From the NCBI GenBank assembly GCA_947044405.1, contig CAMRHE010000011.1, positions 10,291,001 to 10,355,000 of the forward strand: DNA of 64,000 nucleotides, written 5' to 3'. Of the stretch, positions 1 through 10,587 are shown piece after piece (the first letter of the stretch is position 1; every line of letters begins with the position of its first letter). The notes beneath the pieces were generated by a model. It was given only the letters and a program-made list of their open reading frames with translations, was not told where the DNA came from and made no database searches. The DNA comes from Leptodactylus fallax (taxonomy: Eukaryota; Chordata; Amphibia; Anura; Leptodactylidae). Position numbers and translations under genes: made by a program.

Positions 1-232
1 CCCACACAGCATATAACCCCTTTTTATGGCACCCACACAGTATCTGACCCCTTTTATGGCTCCCACACAATATATGACCTCCTTTTTTTTTACCCCCCAC
101 CACAGCATGGGATCCCCCTATTTATGGCCCCACACACAGTTTATGACCCCTTTTATACCACCCACACAGTATATAACCCGTTTTTTTATTTATTTTTTTT
201 TACACACACCCCACCACCACTAAGTTTAGGAC
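1..232. repeat. Minisatellite, about 30-bp unit
   Basis: About eight imperfect copies of a unit with the core CCCACACAGTATATGACCCC followed by a T-rich stretch and ATGG. The array runs off the left edge of the window, so its full length is unknown. Read on the other strand, the unit resembles those of the arrays near 28.1, 44.2 and 45 kb. Confidence 0.85.
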
Positions 233-263
233 TCCCTTTTTTCCCCCACGCCCACACAGAGTA

Positions 264-408
264 GCGGCCGATAATTTTTACTTACCTATCCAGGCCACCC
301 TCTACAGAAGCCTCTAGGGTGCGTTGTGGCTGACAGTGAAGAATGCTTGGACAAAATAGGGCAGGAGCATGGACAGGTGAGTAAAAATTATCGCCTCAGG
401 TGGCCTCA
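264..408. repeat. Inverted repeat, 24-bp arms
   Basis: Positions 269-292 and 370-393 are reverse complements with two mismatches over 24 bases and could form a hairpin with a 77-base loop. It looks like a fragment of a MITE. No target-site duplication was identified. Confidence 0.6.
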
Positions 409-452
409 TGGAAGTTGCTCCCCTAAAAGTGTACTGAATGCTGTCTGAAGTA

Positions 453-671
453 CAGTACAGACCAAAAGTTTGGACACACCTTCTCATTCCAAGAGTTTTC
501 TCTATTTTCATGACTATGTGGAATTATATACTTAACAAAAAAGTGTGAAACAACTGAAAATATGTCTTATATTCTAGGTTCTTCAAAGTAGCCACCTCTT
601 GCTTTGATTACTGCTTTGCACACTCTTGGCATTCTCTTGATGAGCTTCAAGAGGTAGTCACCTGAAATGGT
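453..671 (+). repeat. Left long terminal inverted repeat of the DD38E element
   Basis: It pairs with 1766-2033. Because the right arm includes the last 105 bases of the transposase frame, this left arm carries an antisense copy of that coding sequence. A deletion relative to the right arm lies near position 517. Confidence 0.85.
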
Positions 672-817
672 TTTCACTTCACAGGTGTGCCCTGTCAGGT
701 TTAATAAGTGGAATTTCTTGCCTTATAAATGGGGTTGGGACCATCAGTTGTGTTGTTCAGAAGTCAGGTGGATACACATCTGATAGTACTACTGAATGGA
801 GTGTTAGAATTTGTATT

Positions 818-1870
818 ATGGCAAGAAAAAAGCAGCTAAGTAAAGAAAAACGAGTGGCCATCATTACTTCAAGAAATGGAGATCAGTCAGTCCAAAAAAT
901 TGGGAAAACTTTCAAAGTGTCCCCAAGTGCAGTGGCCAAAACCATCAAGCGCTACAAAGAAACTGGCTCACATGAGGACCACCCCAGGAAAGGAAGACCA
1001 AGAGTCACCTCTGCTGTGGAGGATAAGTTCATCCGAGTCACCAGCCTCAGAAATCGCAGGTTAACAGCAGCTCAGATTAGAGACCAGGTCAATGCCACAC
1101 AGAGTTCTAGCAGCAGACACATCTCTACAACAACTGTTAAGAGGAGACTGTGTGTAGCAGGCCTTCATGGTAAAATAGCTGCTAGGAAACCACTGCTAAG
1201 GACAGGCAACAAGCAGAAGAGACTTGTTTGGGCTAAAGAACACAAGGAATGGACATTAGACCTGTGGAAATCTGTGCTTTGGTCTGATGAGTCCAAATTT
1301 AAGATCTTTGGTTCCAAACACCGTGTCTTTGTGTGAACGAATGAAAAAGGTGAACAAATGGACTCTACATGCCTGGTTCCCACAGTGAAGCATGGAGGAG
1401 GTGTGATGGTGTGGGGGTGCTTTGCTGGTGACACTGTTGGGGATTTATTCAAAATTGAAGGAATACTGAACCAGCATCTTTACCACAGCATCTTGCAGCA
1501 CCATGCTATTCCATCCGATTTGCGTTTAGTTGGACCATCATTTATTTTTCAACAGGACAATGTCCCCAAACACACCTCCAGACTGTGTAAGGGCTATTTG
1601 ACCAAGAAGGAGAGTGATGGGGTTCTACGCCAGATGACCTGGCCTCCACAGTCACCAGACCTGAACCCAATCGAGATGGTTTGGGGTGAGCTGGACTGCA
1701 GAATGAAGGCAAAAGGGCCAACAAGTGCTAAGCATCTCTGGGAACTCCTTCAAGAGTGTTGGAAGACCATTTCAGGTGACTACCTCTTGAAGCTCATCAA
1801 GAGAATGCCAAGAGTGTGCAAAGCAGTAATCAAAACAAAAGGTGGCTACTTTGAAGAACCTAGAATATAA
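818..1870 (+). pseudogene. Tc1-type DD38E transposase, one nonsense codon
   Basis: DNA-cutting and joining enzyme of the surrounding element. The ATG at 818 opens a frame continuing to TAA at 1868-1870 (350 codons, normal for Tc1), broken only by TGA at 1334-1336. The N-terminal paired-like helix-turn-helix region (about residues 1-110) holds the GRPR linker. The catalytic core shows WSDE (first Asp), QQDNVPKHT (second Asp) and PDLNPIE (Glu). I count 38 residues between the second Asp and the Glu instead of the usual 34, which is the hallmark of the Intruder/DD38E lineage. The stop falls after HRVFV, where a CGA codon decaying to TGA by CpG loss is a likely origin. The second Asp motif has V where family members commonly have D. 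Confidence 0.92.
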
Positions 1871-2033
1871 GACATATTTTCAGTTGTTTCACACTTTTTT
1901 GTTAAGTATATAATTCCACATGTGTTAATTCATAGTTTTGATGCCTTCAGTGTGAATCTACAATTTTTATAGTCATGAAAATACAGAAAACTCTTTGAAT
2001 GAGAAGGTGTGTCCAAACTTTTGGTCTGTACTG
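1766..2033 (+). repeat. Right long terminal inverted repeat of the DD38E element
   Basis: Inverted partner of 453-671, covering the transposase C-terminus and 3' flank. It appears to be the fuller copy, since the left arm has an internal deletion. Confidence 0.85.
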
Positions 2034-2310
2034 TATATAGGATGTATCTGTCGTTGTCTGAAAGAAAGAGTTAGGGGACATTTAAATGCTTCAATTAGTT
2101 TTTCATGCAGTAAACCATCAAATGTAGCCAAACATTTTACACTGTCCATCATAGTGATAAATTATGCCTTCCGTGTTTTTTTGGATTCGAGAGAGTTTAT
2201 GAGAATATTAGAGGATATTAGATCGTAGAAAAATTTTATTGGATAGGGAAAGCTTTTGGATATTAAGATGGACACTGTATGGCCAAATGATTTAAATATT
2301 CATAATTAAT

Positions 2311-2545
2311 TTTCTATATGTTTATTTTAACTTGTTATTTAGCCTGAGATCCATCTGGATTTCCTAAGCGAGTGTTTCTCCTCTGGAAGTAATTTCAAGT
2401 GGATCTTTTTCACTATAGCCTTACTATGGCTAAGGATCTTGTGTGGATCGGAAATGCGTCAGAGGACTACTTCTTGCTGTTACACATGCTGTTTTTATCT
2501 TGAGTGTATCTAATTGGCAATAAATAAAGGATATTTGTTTTATGG
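2311..2545 (+). mobile_element. Probable 3' end of the Penelope-like element
   Basis: Non-coding sequence directly after the GIY-YIG fragment. It contains a hammerhead-like motif at 2430-2462 and ends near AATAAATAAAGG at about 2520-2533. It is assigned by position and by the motif; the true boundary is not defined. Confidence 0.45.
2430..2462 (+). ncRNA. Degenerate hammerhead-ribozyme-like motif
   Basis: CTAAGGA (core consensus CTGANGA, one change), then a short stem GGATC...GATC, then GAAATGCGTC. Hammerhead motifs are established in Penelope-like retroelements, and this one lies in the expected 3' region of such an element. It is probably inactive because the invariant G of CTGA is A. Confidence 0.4.
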
Positions 2546-3194
2546 AGAGTGGAGTGATGGCTTCCCTTTGTGAATTTAGATTGTTCTTGCTGCAGTGAGA
2601 TAGACATCTGTGATTTGTCGTGCACCCAAGAGGTGAGCTGTTACATTCCTTTATCATATTTATTTATTCCTTTATGGAATGCTATCTACTTATCTATCTC
2701 CTGTCTTTTTTTTATCCCTCCATTCTGTATCACATATCCATTTTTATCCATGCCTCCTAGTCGCATACCTACTGCTATAGCAGCCATAGCCAGCTGCTAT
2801 GGGCCCCATAGTCTCACAAAGTTCTGTCACAGCGTCGCAGTTATTGTAAGCCTTCTAACGTCCAAAATAAATTAAAATTTGATGCCAATAGAAATAAGAG
2901 ATATGGTAGATAATATTTATTAACATATTTGGGTGGTATGACTGTCTGAAAAGCAGAGCGTTTCACATTTGAAAAATGCAATTGTTTGAAAAATGCTAAT
3001 TTTTGGAAATTTCCATCAAATTTCCTAATTTTTTTTAGAAATAAATACAAAAATTATTGATCAATGTGTACCACTAACATGACATGCAATACATTTTAAA
3101 AATTTACTTCAGTAAGTTAAAGCGCCACATAAATGGACATATGTCAGATATGAAAAATGAGGCCATGTTCTTAAGGTAGTGTTGGGCTGTGTCC
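2546..3194. other. No recognisable feature
   Basis: AT-rich sequence without a coding region, inverted repeat or known repeat that I can identify. Confidence 0.5.
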
Positions 3195-3400
3195 TTAAGC
3201 GGTTAAGGTCCCTTCATTTCAATTGGATTTGGCCCATTGCAACATCTTGATTCTACTGTAGATTTGCTGGTGTGTTTGGGATCATTGTTCTGTTGCATGA
3301 CATCGTTTCAATCAATCTTTAGCTTTTCAATAGATGGCCTCACATGTGACTCTAGAACACTTTCGTATACAGAGGAGTTCATGGTTTGATGAATCATGAG
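3195..3400 (-). pseudogene. Tc1/mariner transposase scrap
   Basis: The reverse strand reads NNDPKHTSKSTVESR, the second-Asp motif of Tc1 transposases, soon followed by a displaced NPIE. The catalytic Asp position itself reads N. The segment between the two motifs is shortened, so this is an internally deleted relic. No terminal repeats were found near it. Confidence 0.7.
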
Positions 3401-3516
3401 GATATTCTGTAAAGTTCACATAGTGAGTTGTATGTCTCTATTGTATACTGGAGGTGTTATACAAGGCACAAAAGGGGTTAATCGGCACATGCAGCATGGA
3501 GTTAATTATCTCCATA

Positions 3517-3549
<33 letters not shown>

Positions 3550-4222
3550 TTTATTTATATAGCACCAACATATTCCATAGCACTTTACAAATCAGAGGAA
3601 ACATGAGACATTACGATGTGACAAAAAAATAAACATATCAAACAATAGGAGTGAGGGCCCTGCTCGCAAGAGCTTCCATTCTATGAGGAGATAGGGGAAC
3701 ACAAGATGTCAGGGGGCTCGTTTGCTACCATGGTCCAGCCATCTTTTAATAGAAAAGGTTGTGTAACTGAAGCTGTATGAACCCATCACCAGCCAGTATC
3801 TGTGAATAAACAGATACTAAGTGCAAGGAGTGCAGTGTAACTTCTAGATGGAGGGTCCAGGATCTGAGGAACAGAGGAGGAAGGATAAAAGGTGTTATTG
3901 TTCTGCACCTCCGCACACTACACTGTGATCAGGTCACGTGATAAGCCTGACCATACAGATGTTTTTTTAGGGCAGTTTTGAAGCTGCTGTAGTTGGGGAT
4001 TAATCGGATTGTCTGGGGTAAAGCATTCCAGAGCACTGGTGCAGCTCGAGAAAAGTCTTGGAGACGGGAGCGGGATGATTGGATAACAGAGGACGCAAGT
4101 CTAAGGTCAATGGCAGAACGGAGAGATCGGTTAGGGCAGTAGACAATGACGAGAGAGAAGATATAGGGGGTACATTACTATGGATGGATTTGTGGGTCAG
4201 TGTGATAATTTTATTCACAGTC
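3517..4222 (-). pseudogene. L2-type LINE, 3' end with (AAT)n tail
   Basis: On the reverse strand this reads the C-terminal end of an L2/CR1-group reverse transcriptase ORF: IVYCPNRSLRSAIDLRLA, SRLQDFSRAAPVLWNALP and IPNYSSFKTA (about 3965-4200). A 3' untranslated region follows, with GCTCTTGCGAGCAGGGCCC-like and CTTTGTAAAGTGCTATGG-like blocks, then a trinucleotide tail at 3517-3549. The same domain order occurs on the forward strand at 31.9-33.0 kb. The 5' part is missing: the L2 homology stops just before a second LINE begins at about 4240. Nothing L2-like resumes beyond 7.56 kb, so the 5' portion is lost rather than split. Confidence 0.85.
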
Positions 4223-4239
4223 TCTAAATACATGGAGAA

Positions 4240-7200
4240 ATATAAGACAAGATAAGATAATCCTTTAATAGTCCCATCATAGGGAAATTCAGTGTGTTAC
4301 AGCAGCATAGATAATACAAATACAAATGCTCCAAGGTAGAGACATTACAGGGACAGTAGGTACAGATAAAAAGGTAAAGGTAGAAAAGTAGTAGAAGGGA
4401 TATCACAACTTAAGATCTTTCAGTTCTCTGTATGGAATGATCTCCGCTTAGGTCGGTGTTGGTTGTACAGCCTAACTGTAGCAGGGAGGAAAGACTTCCG
4501 ATAGAGCTCCTTCTCACACCTAGGGTGAAGCAGTCGGTCACTGACAGTACTACCCAGTGCTATCACGGTCTCATGAATGGTATGGAAATTATTCTCCAGC
4601 ATGGAGCTCACCACAGACAGTATCCTTCTGTCACCCACAACCTGCACTGGGTCCAGGGGGCTCCCCAGGACAGAGCTGGCCCTTTTAATCAGCTTGTTGA
4701 GTCTATTCCTATCCCTTGTTGAGATGCTACTCCACCAGCAGGCCACTCTGAAGAAGATGAAAAAGTTGAAAAAGGCCCTAAGAAGTGCCCCCTGGACTTC
4801 AAAGGCTCTCAGCCTCCTAAGCAGGTGGAGCCTGCTGTGGCCCTTTCTGTACAGTGCATCCAAGTGATCTTCCCAGTCCAGCTTATTATTGAGGAGCACA
4901 TCCAGGTACTTATAGGTGTTGACTATCTCAATCTCCCCTGGATGTCCACTGGTTTTGGAGGATATCTGCACTTGTGAAAGTCCACCACCATCTCCTTGGT
5001 CTTCCCAGCATTAATCCTAAGGTGGTTCTGCTGGCACCAATCCACAAAATCACAGTTCAATTCTCTGTACTCCCTGTTATCCTCATCTGTGATGAGGCCT
5101 ACTATTGCAGAGTCATCAGAATACTTCTGTAGGTAGCAGCTAGATGAGTTGCACCTAAAATCAGCAGTGTACAGTGACAAGAGGAAAGGGGCAAGAACTG
5201 TACCTTGAGGTGCCCCTCTATTACAGATCAAGGTGTCTGACACACAGTCCCGGGCTCTCACATACTGAGGTCGGTTTGTGAGGTGGTGGTCCACTCCAAC
5301 AAGGGCCAGCTTGTCTCTCAATAGCCCTGGCTGTATGGTGTTAAAAACACTGTAGAAATCAAAGAACATTATTCTCACAGTGTTCCCCGATTACTCCAGG
5401 TGAGAAAGAGCTCTGTGTAGAAGGTGGATGATGGCAATATCCACCCAAATACCTGGCTGATAAGCAAAGTGGAGAGGGTCCATAGCTGAGCTCACTAGAG
5501 GACGGAAATGTGTGAGAACCAATCTCTCTAAGACCTTCATCAAGTGGGATGTCAATGCTACAGGTCTGTAGCCGTTAAGGTCCATCGGATGAGGTGTCTT
5601 TGGAACTGGTACCACACAAGATGATTTCCACAATTGTGGTACCATTCCCAGCTTCAGACTCATATTGAACATATAAGTAATAATACCACATAGCTGGTCC
5701 CCGCAAGTTTTCAGTAGTCTGGCACTGAGGCTATCAGGCCCAGCGGCCTTCCCAGTCTTGATCTTTCTGAGTTCCTTTCTCACCTGGGCACATGTGAAGA
5801 TCAGACTGTAGCCAGATGACTGATTGCTAGATTTACTGATCTGGAGGTGAGAACTAACAGTAGGAGGTGAGGTCAGTGTGGGAGAGAGCATTGAATGACA
5901 TGCTGGGGTGGGAGGAGCTGGTGTGTGATCAAATCTATTGAAGAATAGATTTAGTTCGTTAGTATCTCCTTCTATCTGGGAGACAGGCTGTCTGTGTCCA
6001 GATATTGACCTAAGACTTTTCCAGACTTCACTAATGTTTTTGTGCTCCATTTGCTCATCCATCTTTCTCTTATAATTGGTTTTTCCCTCCCGGATTTGAC
6101 GCCTCAGCTCCTTTTGCACATCCCTCAGTCTTTTCTTGTCTCCTGACCTAAATACCATCTTTTTCTCTTTGAGAAGATTTTTTATATCAGGGTTAATCCA
6201 CGGTTTGTTGTTAGAGAAGCACCTCGCCACTTTTGTTGTACCATGTTGTCCACACAAAAATTAATGCAGTCCTTTATGCAGTGTTTGAGACCTTCCATGT
6301 CCTCCCCATAGGAATTCTGCAGCAATTCCCATGCAGTTGTGTCAAAACAATCCCTCAGAGCCTCATCACTCTCCTCAGACCATATCCTCACTGTGCGGGT
6401 GACAGCTGGTTCTCTACATACAAATGGCTTGTACACAGGTCGGAGATGCACCAGGTTTTGATCCGATCTTCCCAGGGGCGGTAGGGCTGATGAGTTATAT
6501 GCCTCCCTCGCATTGGCAAAGAACAAGTCCAATGTTTTGTTGTCTCTTGTGTTGCCGGTTACATACTGTATGAAGCTGGGCAGTGTGGATAATGGAGAGA
6601 CATGGTTGAAATCTCCAGACACAAGAAGGAGGGCCTGGGGGTGTAGAAACTGCAACTGTCTCACCGCTGCTTGTAGGACCTCACAGGCAACTTCAGCTTT
6701 CGCAGAGATGGGGACATATGCAGCTATCATGATGACATGCGATAGTTCCCATGGTAAATAAAAAGGTCTCATGCTCACAGCTAATAGTTCAATGTCCTTA
6801 CAGCAGGTTTGCTCCTTAATCACAATGTGCCTAGCGTTACACCATCTATCATTCACAAATATTGCCAGCCCTCCTCCTTTTCTCTTACCGCTCTCCCTTG
6901 TCCTGTGCACCCGAAAGAGTTTAAAGCCATCCAAGGAGACAAGAGTGTCCGGAGTAACTTCTGTAAGCCAAGTCTCTGTAAACAGCATCATGCTGCACTC
7001 CCGAAATTAATGATGATGTCTGGTCAGCGACACCAGTTAATCCATCTTATTTGCAAGAGATCTCACATTGCCCATAATGATAGAGGGGAGAACAGGTCTA
7101 TAACATCTCCTCCTAGCTCTCCGAAGGGCTCCAGCTCTAAAACCTCTCTTTTTCTTCTTTATTTCCTGAGGGATGTCTGGTCTAGTAGCATGCAGCCCTG

Positions 7201-7562
7201 CTGTGTCCCTAAACTGCAGCAACTCCTCCCTGGAGTAGACAATATAATCCTGGCTACATACAGGATCTCCAGACACAATAGTTTCCAGTGAAAACACAAT
7301 AAAAAGTACTTTAAAGGTCCAAGTCCTCATATGGTTATTCATAGTGCAATGCTCCTTAAGTAGAGTAATAAGACAAAAAAAGAAAGGAAAATAAGAGAAA
7401 GCTAAAGGTGAGCAGAAGCTGCTGTAAAAGGCTGCCACTCCAGTGGCACCATCTTGGCCATATATGAGAAATATGAGCAATTTCAGGATGTGGATGGAAT
7501 GTCTCTGGAAAGTCTCCCATGCATAGAAAGTCTTTTGTCCTGACATGAGACGGATATGACAA
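4240..7562 (-). mobile_element. Rex1/CR1-like non-LTR retrotransposon
   Basis: A LINE read on the reverse strand, with an apurinic-like endonuclease region near 6.2-7.1 kb and reverse transcriptase from 6.25 to 4.42 kb. Its 3' end carries a short tandem tail (repeats of AAGATA on the forward strand, about 4247-4260) rather than poly(A), typical of CR1/L2-group LINEs. Several frameshifts break it. It abuts the truncated end of an L2 element. The Rex1 assignment comes from remembered similarity of the RT C-terminus and is less certain than the LINE call. Confidence 0.85.
4420..7090 (-). pseudogene. LINE endonuclease/reverse transcriptase, frameshifted
   Basis: The frame runs from GNVRSLANKMD (about 7040-7090, start of an APE-type endonuclease) through TETWL, GDFNH and a SDQN motif, into the reverse transcriptase with GKAAGPDSLSARLLK, NGYRPVALTS, FFDFYSVFNTIQP, GAPQGTVLAP and YSDDSAIVG, and ends in a conserved tail (KLIKRASSVLGSPLD). 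The protein would nick target DNA and copy the LINE RNA at the nick. Frame changes occur near 6200-6260, 5380 and 4925-4970. The endonuclease His of SDH reads Q, and the usual ADD of the polymerase reads SDD, so this copy would be inactive even without the frameshifts. Confidence 0.88.
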
Positions 7563-8344
7563 AAGTGACCAGTTACTTATAAATTGTATATACCAATGTA
7601 GGGGTCTTTGCTGAGTGGATCTTCACAAGAACACATGGTTTGCTTTCTCTAACATACTTCTGGGGGTGGTTACAGCTAGATTTAATGCTATATCAAGAAG
7701 TTTCCTATATGCAATTTAGTCAAATTATGTATTTTATATAACATTGTTTTATGTACAGTAATTAATATGTAACGCCTTATTAAATATCTTTGTTCGTAGA
7801 AAGTAAGAAGTGTATAAGAACACTGTTTTCTCACTTATTTTATCTAGAAGGGATAAAATAGGGTATGAAGAGAACCTACTAACATTTGTCGAGCACAGCT
7901 TTACTTTCTTAGCATTTTTGTGTTTTGTAAGGCGGGACAGTACAAACCAGTATTTGTTTTCTTAGTCACAAGCCACTCAATCCGACCAGGGTGAGACTTA
8001 GAAAGACATAAGAATCGTCATCACTGGTGACCAGGTTGAGATGGAAGAGAATCGTAGTTGAAGTGCACGCTGTGTGATTTCAGGCCGTCTGAGGGGACTA
8101 CCAACTGAGTATGGGATTAATTGCACAATTTGCTGAATACAGTACATTTGAACCTGTGATTGCAGAAAGCAATAGCAAGCTTAGTGGAATACATAGTGAT
8201 AGCAGTGTGCGTTTCTTTTACAAAGATGATAGTATCTTTGCAGGATGATCCTTGCATCTTTTCATCTACATTTGAAAATGTTTATAGGTTATCACACAGA
8301 GTACCAAACAGCAACGCAACAGTGAAATAATTAAATAAAACATA
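7563..8344. other. No recognisable feature
   Basis: AT-rich sequence upstream of the Rex1-like LINE. I see no coding region, terminal repeats or tandem array. Confidence 0.5.
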
Positions 8345-9118
8345 ACTTTTCTTTTTTTTTTAGAACTTGAAGTTTATTAAAGTTTTTCAAAATATACAAA
8401 GTACAAATGCAAAGGTACAATGACATGGATTTTCAAAACACAATGACAATGAGGGACAGGAAGGGAAGGAAAGGAGGGAAAATGAAGGGAGGGAAGGGAG
8501 AAAAGAGGGGAAGGAAAGGAGTTGAGGGACATAGGAGAATGCATATACATAATTAACAATCAACCAATCAACAACAGTAATCCAGTAAACAATATAATCG
8601 CAATTTAAATACAGGACCAGTGGGATTCCATACAGTAATAGATAATTAAAGAACCAGAGAAATAGAGATGTCGGTCGTCAACAGTTGGTATACATCAAGT
8701 GACAATTGGCAAAGTGAGGGTGTGTATGGCAAGGAGTCTCAATGCAGGGTCAGCAGTAGAACCCGACCAAGATAATCACTTACCCCACATAGTTCTAAAG
8801 GCCTGGGTATTACTCAATCTGCAGGACAACAAATGTTCTATAGTGCAGTTAAATGTGACTGCTCTAGTGATCTCGGGTAAACTCGGAAGGTCCAGACTTT
8901 TCCATAATTGGGCAATCCTAGATCTAGTGACAGTCGGTACATGAAAAATAATACATTGGTCACTGAGGGGCAACGTATCAATACCCAATGACAGCAAGGC
9001 TAAATGTTGTCCCCAAGGTATCGGATGCTGAATTATAGTGTTTAATAGGGTATGAATCCAGCAGGTTTTAGAAACAGTAGAGAAAAGAAGAGCTAGTCTA
9101 GACAGGGTATAATACCGG
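8345..9118 (-). mobile_element. L1-type LINE 3' end with poly(A)
   Basis: The T-run at about 8348-8361 is a poly(A) tail on the reverse strand, preceded by AATAAA (8370s). Upstream on the same strand, 8776-8997 encodes HVPTVTRSRIAQLWKSLDLP and IEHLLSCRLS, resembling the degenerate end of an L1/Tx1-group ORF2. The purine-rich stretch at 8455-8525 is probably 3' UTR. The 5' part is missing. The L1 grouping is moderate confidence. Confidence 0.55.
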
Positions 9119-9370
9119 TAGCCTGTTTAAATTTTGCACCATTTATCCGATTTATTATTTTAAAAGCTGTGACCTTCATTCTGTGGGTCAATACAATTAC
9201 AGCGATATCTAATTTATATTATTTAGGTTATATATAGGTTATTCAGTTTTTGTTTTTTGTTTTTTAAATATGGGCCAAATAACAGGATGCATCAATACAA
9301 AACAATTCCTAATATATAGCCTGTTTAAATTTTGCACCGTTTATCCGATTTATTATTTTAACAGCTGTGA
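9119..9370. repeat. Pair of 54-bp direct repeats
   Basis: 9119-9172 and 9317-9370 (starting TAGCCTGTTTAAATTTTGCA) match at all but two positions and are 198 bases apart. They may be a segmental duplication or the repeated ends of a non-autonomous element. Confidence 0.8.
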
Positions 9371-9925
9371 TGTTTTGTTTACAAGCTCACTATCCCTCCC
9401 TGTGAGCAGTTCAGACAGCAAATGAAATGATCCTCCTTGCTGCTTCAAACCACCCATACTGACCTTCAAAGTGGGAGTGATTTATTACCTGGCCAAAAAT
9501 ATGGTGCAGCATGGACTGAAGAAGAAATCTGACACAACACAAACCACAGTGTGTATGTCATGTGATTTAATTCCAGAGGAGAGTGGAGAAGGGAGGGGTA
9601 CACAGAGAGTGAGATCAGAAGGCTGAATCATGAGAAATGTCATTTTTCCATAGATTCACTGCATGTAAATAACAGTGATACAAGGAGCAGCAAGTCAAAT
9701 AAAGCCAAGCAAAGGGTACACACATGAATAGTTTGTATTTAGCACTGCTGTGGATGGATTTGCTGATAATGTTTGGAAGTTGGATAGTCCCCTTTAATGG
9801 GATGACATCACTAGAGCTGAAGTTGTCCCTGCGACTGACACATTTGGTGACCTCCTCTTAGGACAACAAATTCTCCTCATGAGCCTCTAATGGCAGATTA
9901 ACAAATAAAACATAGTCCCTGTGGT
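9371..9925. other. Unassigned non-coding sequence
   Basis: No coding sequence recognised. The stretch at 9785-9805 (CCCCTTTAATGGG) looks like the terminus of a MITE, but I found no partner. Confidence 0.35.
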
Positions 9926-10552
9926 TTGCTGCTTGCAATATTCATTCACATCCTGCTGCTAAAACAGATGCTTCATCATGTACAATTTCATGGACGCTTC
10001 ACCTTGCAGGTCTGCAATGAGGAAGACGAAGTGGAAGCAATGGCTTACCCTGGTAAAGTTGGGGGGCTAGAAGTGGTCTATTTCAGAGGAACCAGAGGAG
10101 GCAGATGGGCCCTACCTGGTGTTGAAACTGGGCTTGCCCCAACTGGGTTGTATCAACACTAGAATTTGACTTTATCGTGTTTCTCTACTGTGGTCATTGC
10201 CCATCAAAATACTGACCCAGTGGACTATGAAAGCCATGTGTTGTCCTTGCCCATAATTGCTGCGCCACACGTCGACTGTGATGTGAATCTATCTCCATGT
10301 GGACATATCCAAGGAGAGACACAAATTCATCAACACATGGTAATATCAAGCAGGGACAGATTTACTAGGGAAATAATAGTGGCTAGGTATCCTCCATTGA
10401 GGGTGAGCACATGCCCTCAGTTGGTGAAACACACTAAGTGGTATGGCAATTACTGTACCACCAGAAACTTGGCCAGGTGTAAGCTAAAGTTGCAGACCAT
10501 CCAGGCTAGACATGTATTGCTGAATCCTGGACTCACAATCTCTTATGTATGA
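9926..10552 (+). other. Open stretch of unknown status, one internal stop
   Basis: One frame stays open for about 209 codons apart from TAG at 10160-10162. The translation has ordinary composition (for example EEDEVEAMAYPGKVGGLEV) but matches no domain I know. It lies immediately before a duplicated non-coding unit. It could be part of an unclassified transposable element or chance. I do not claim a gene. Confidence 0.2.
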
Positions 10553-10587
10553 CTGACGGCATGGAGAAGGAAAGTGTGGATGTGGCT

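Larger units (their letters stand above)
453..2033 (+). mobile_element. Tc1/mariner transposon, DD38E (Intruder-like), 1581 bp
   Basis: The terminal 28 bases, starting CAGTACAGACCAAAAG, are repeated perfectly in inverted orientation at 2006-2033. Both ends abut TA (451-452 and 2034-2035), the target duplication of Tc1/mariner elements. The inverted repeats are long (453-671 and 1766-2033) and the right one overlaps the end of the transposase gene. The left arm lacks about 45 bases present in the right arm around 1925-1975. The element sits inside a Penelope-like fragment and is therefore younger than it. The transposase has one in-frame stop, so this copy is not autonomous as read. Confidence 0.95.
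429..2310 (+). pseudogene. Penelope-like element, GIY-YIG endonuclease fragment (split)
   Basis: Downstream of the Tc1 element, from 2034, the frame reads YIGCICRCLKERVRGHL, then SNVAKHF, and later DRRKILLDRESFWIL. These match the order of motifs in the C-terminal GIY-YIG endonuclease of Penelope-like retroelements: YIG, a basic helix, (V)AKHF, and a RE.FWI segment. Left of the Tc1 element, 429-452 reads KCTECCLK directly before the interrupted YIG, as expected for the Cys-rich segment. After ILR a one-base frameshift leads to TVWPNDLN, the usual end of the domain. No reverse transcriptase is visible upstream, so this is a 3' fragment. The family assignment rests on motif order only. Confidence 0.65.

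Noticed and set aside
9926..10552. A host gene exon
   Set aside because: Internal stop, no recognised domain, no convincing splice sites; kept only as an open stretch of unknown status.
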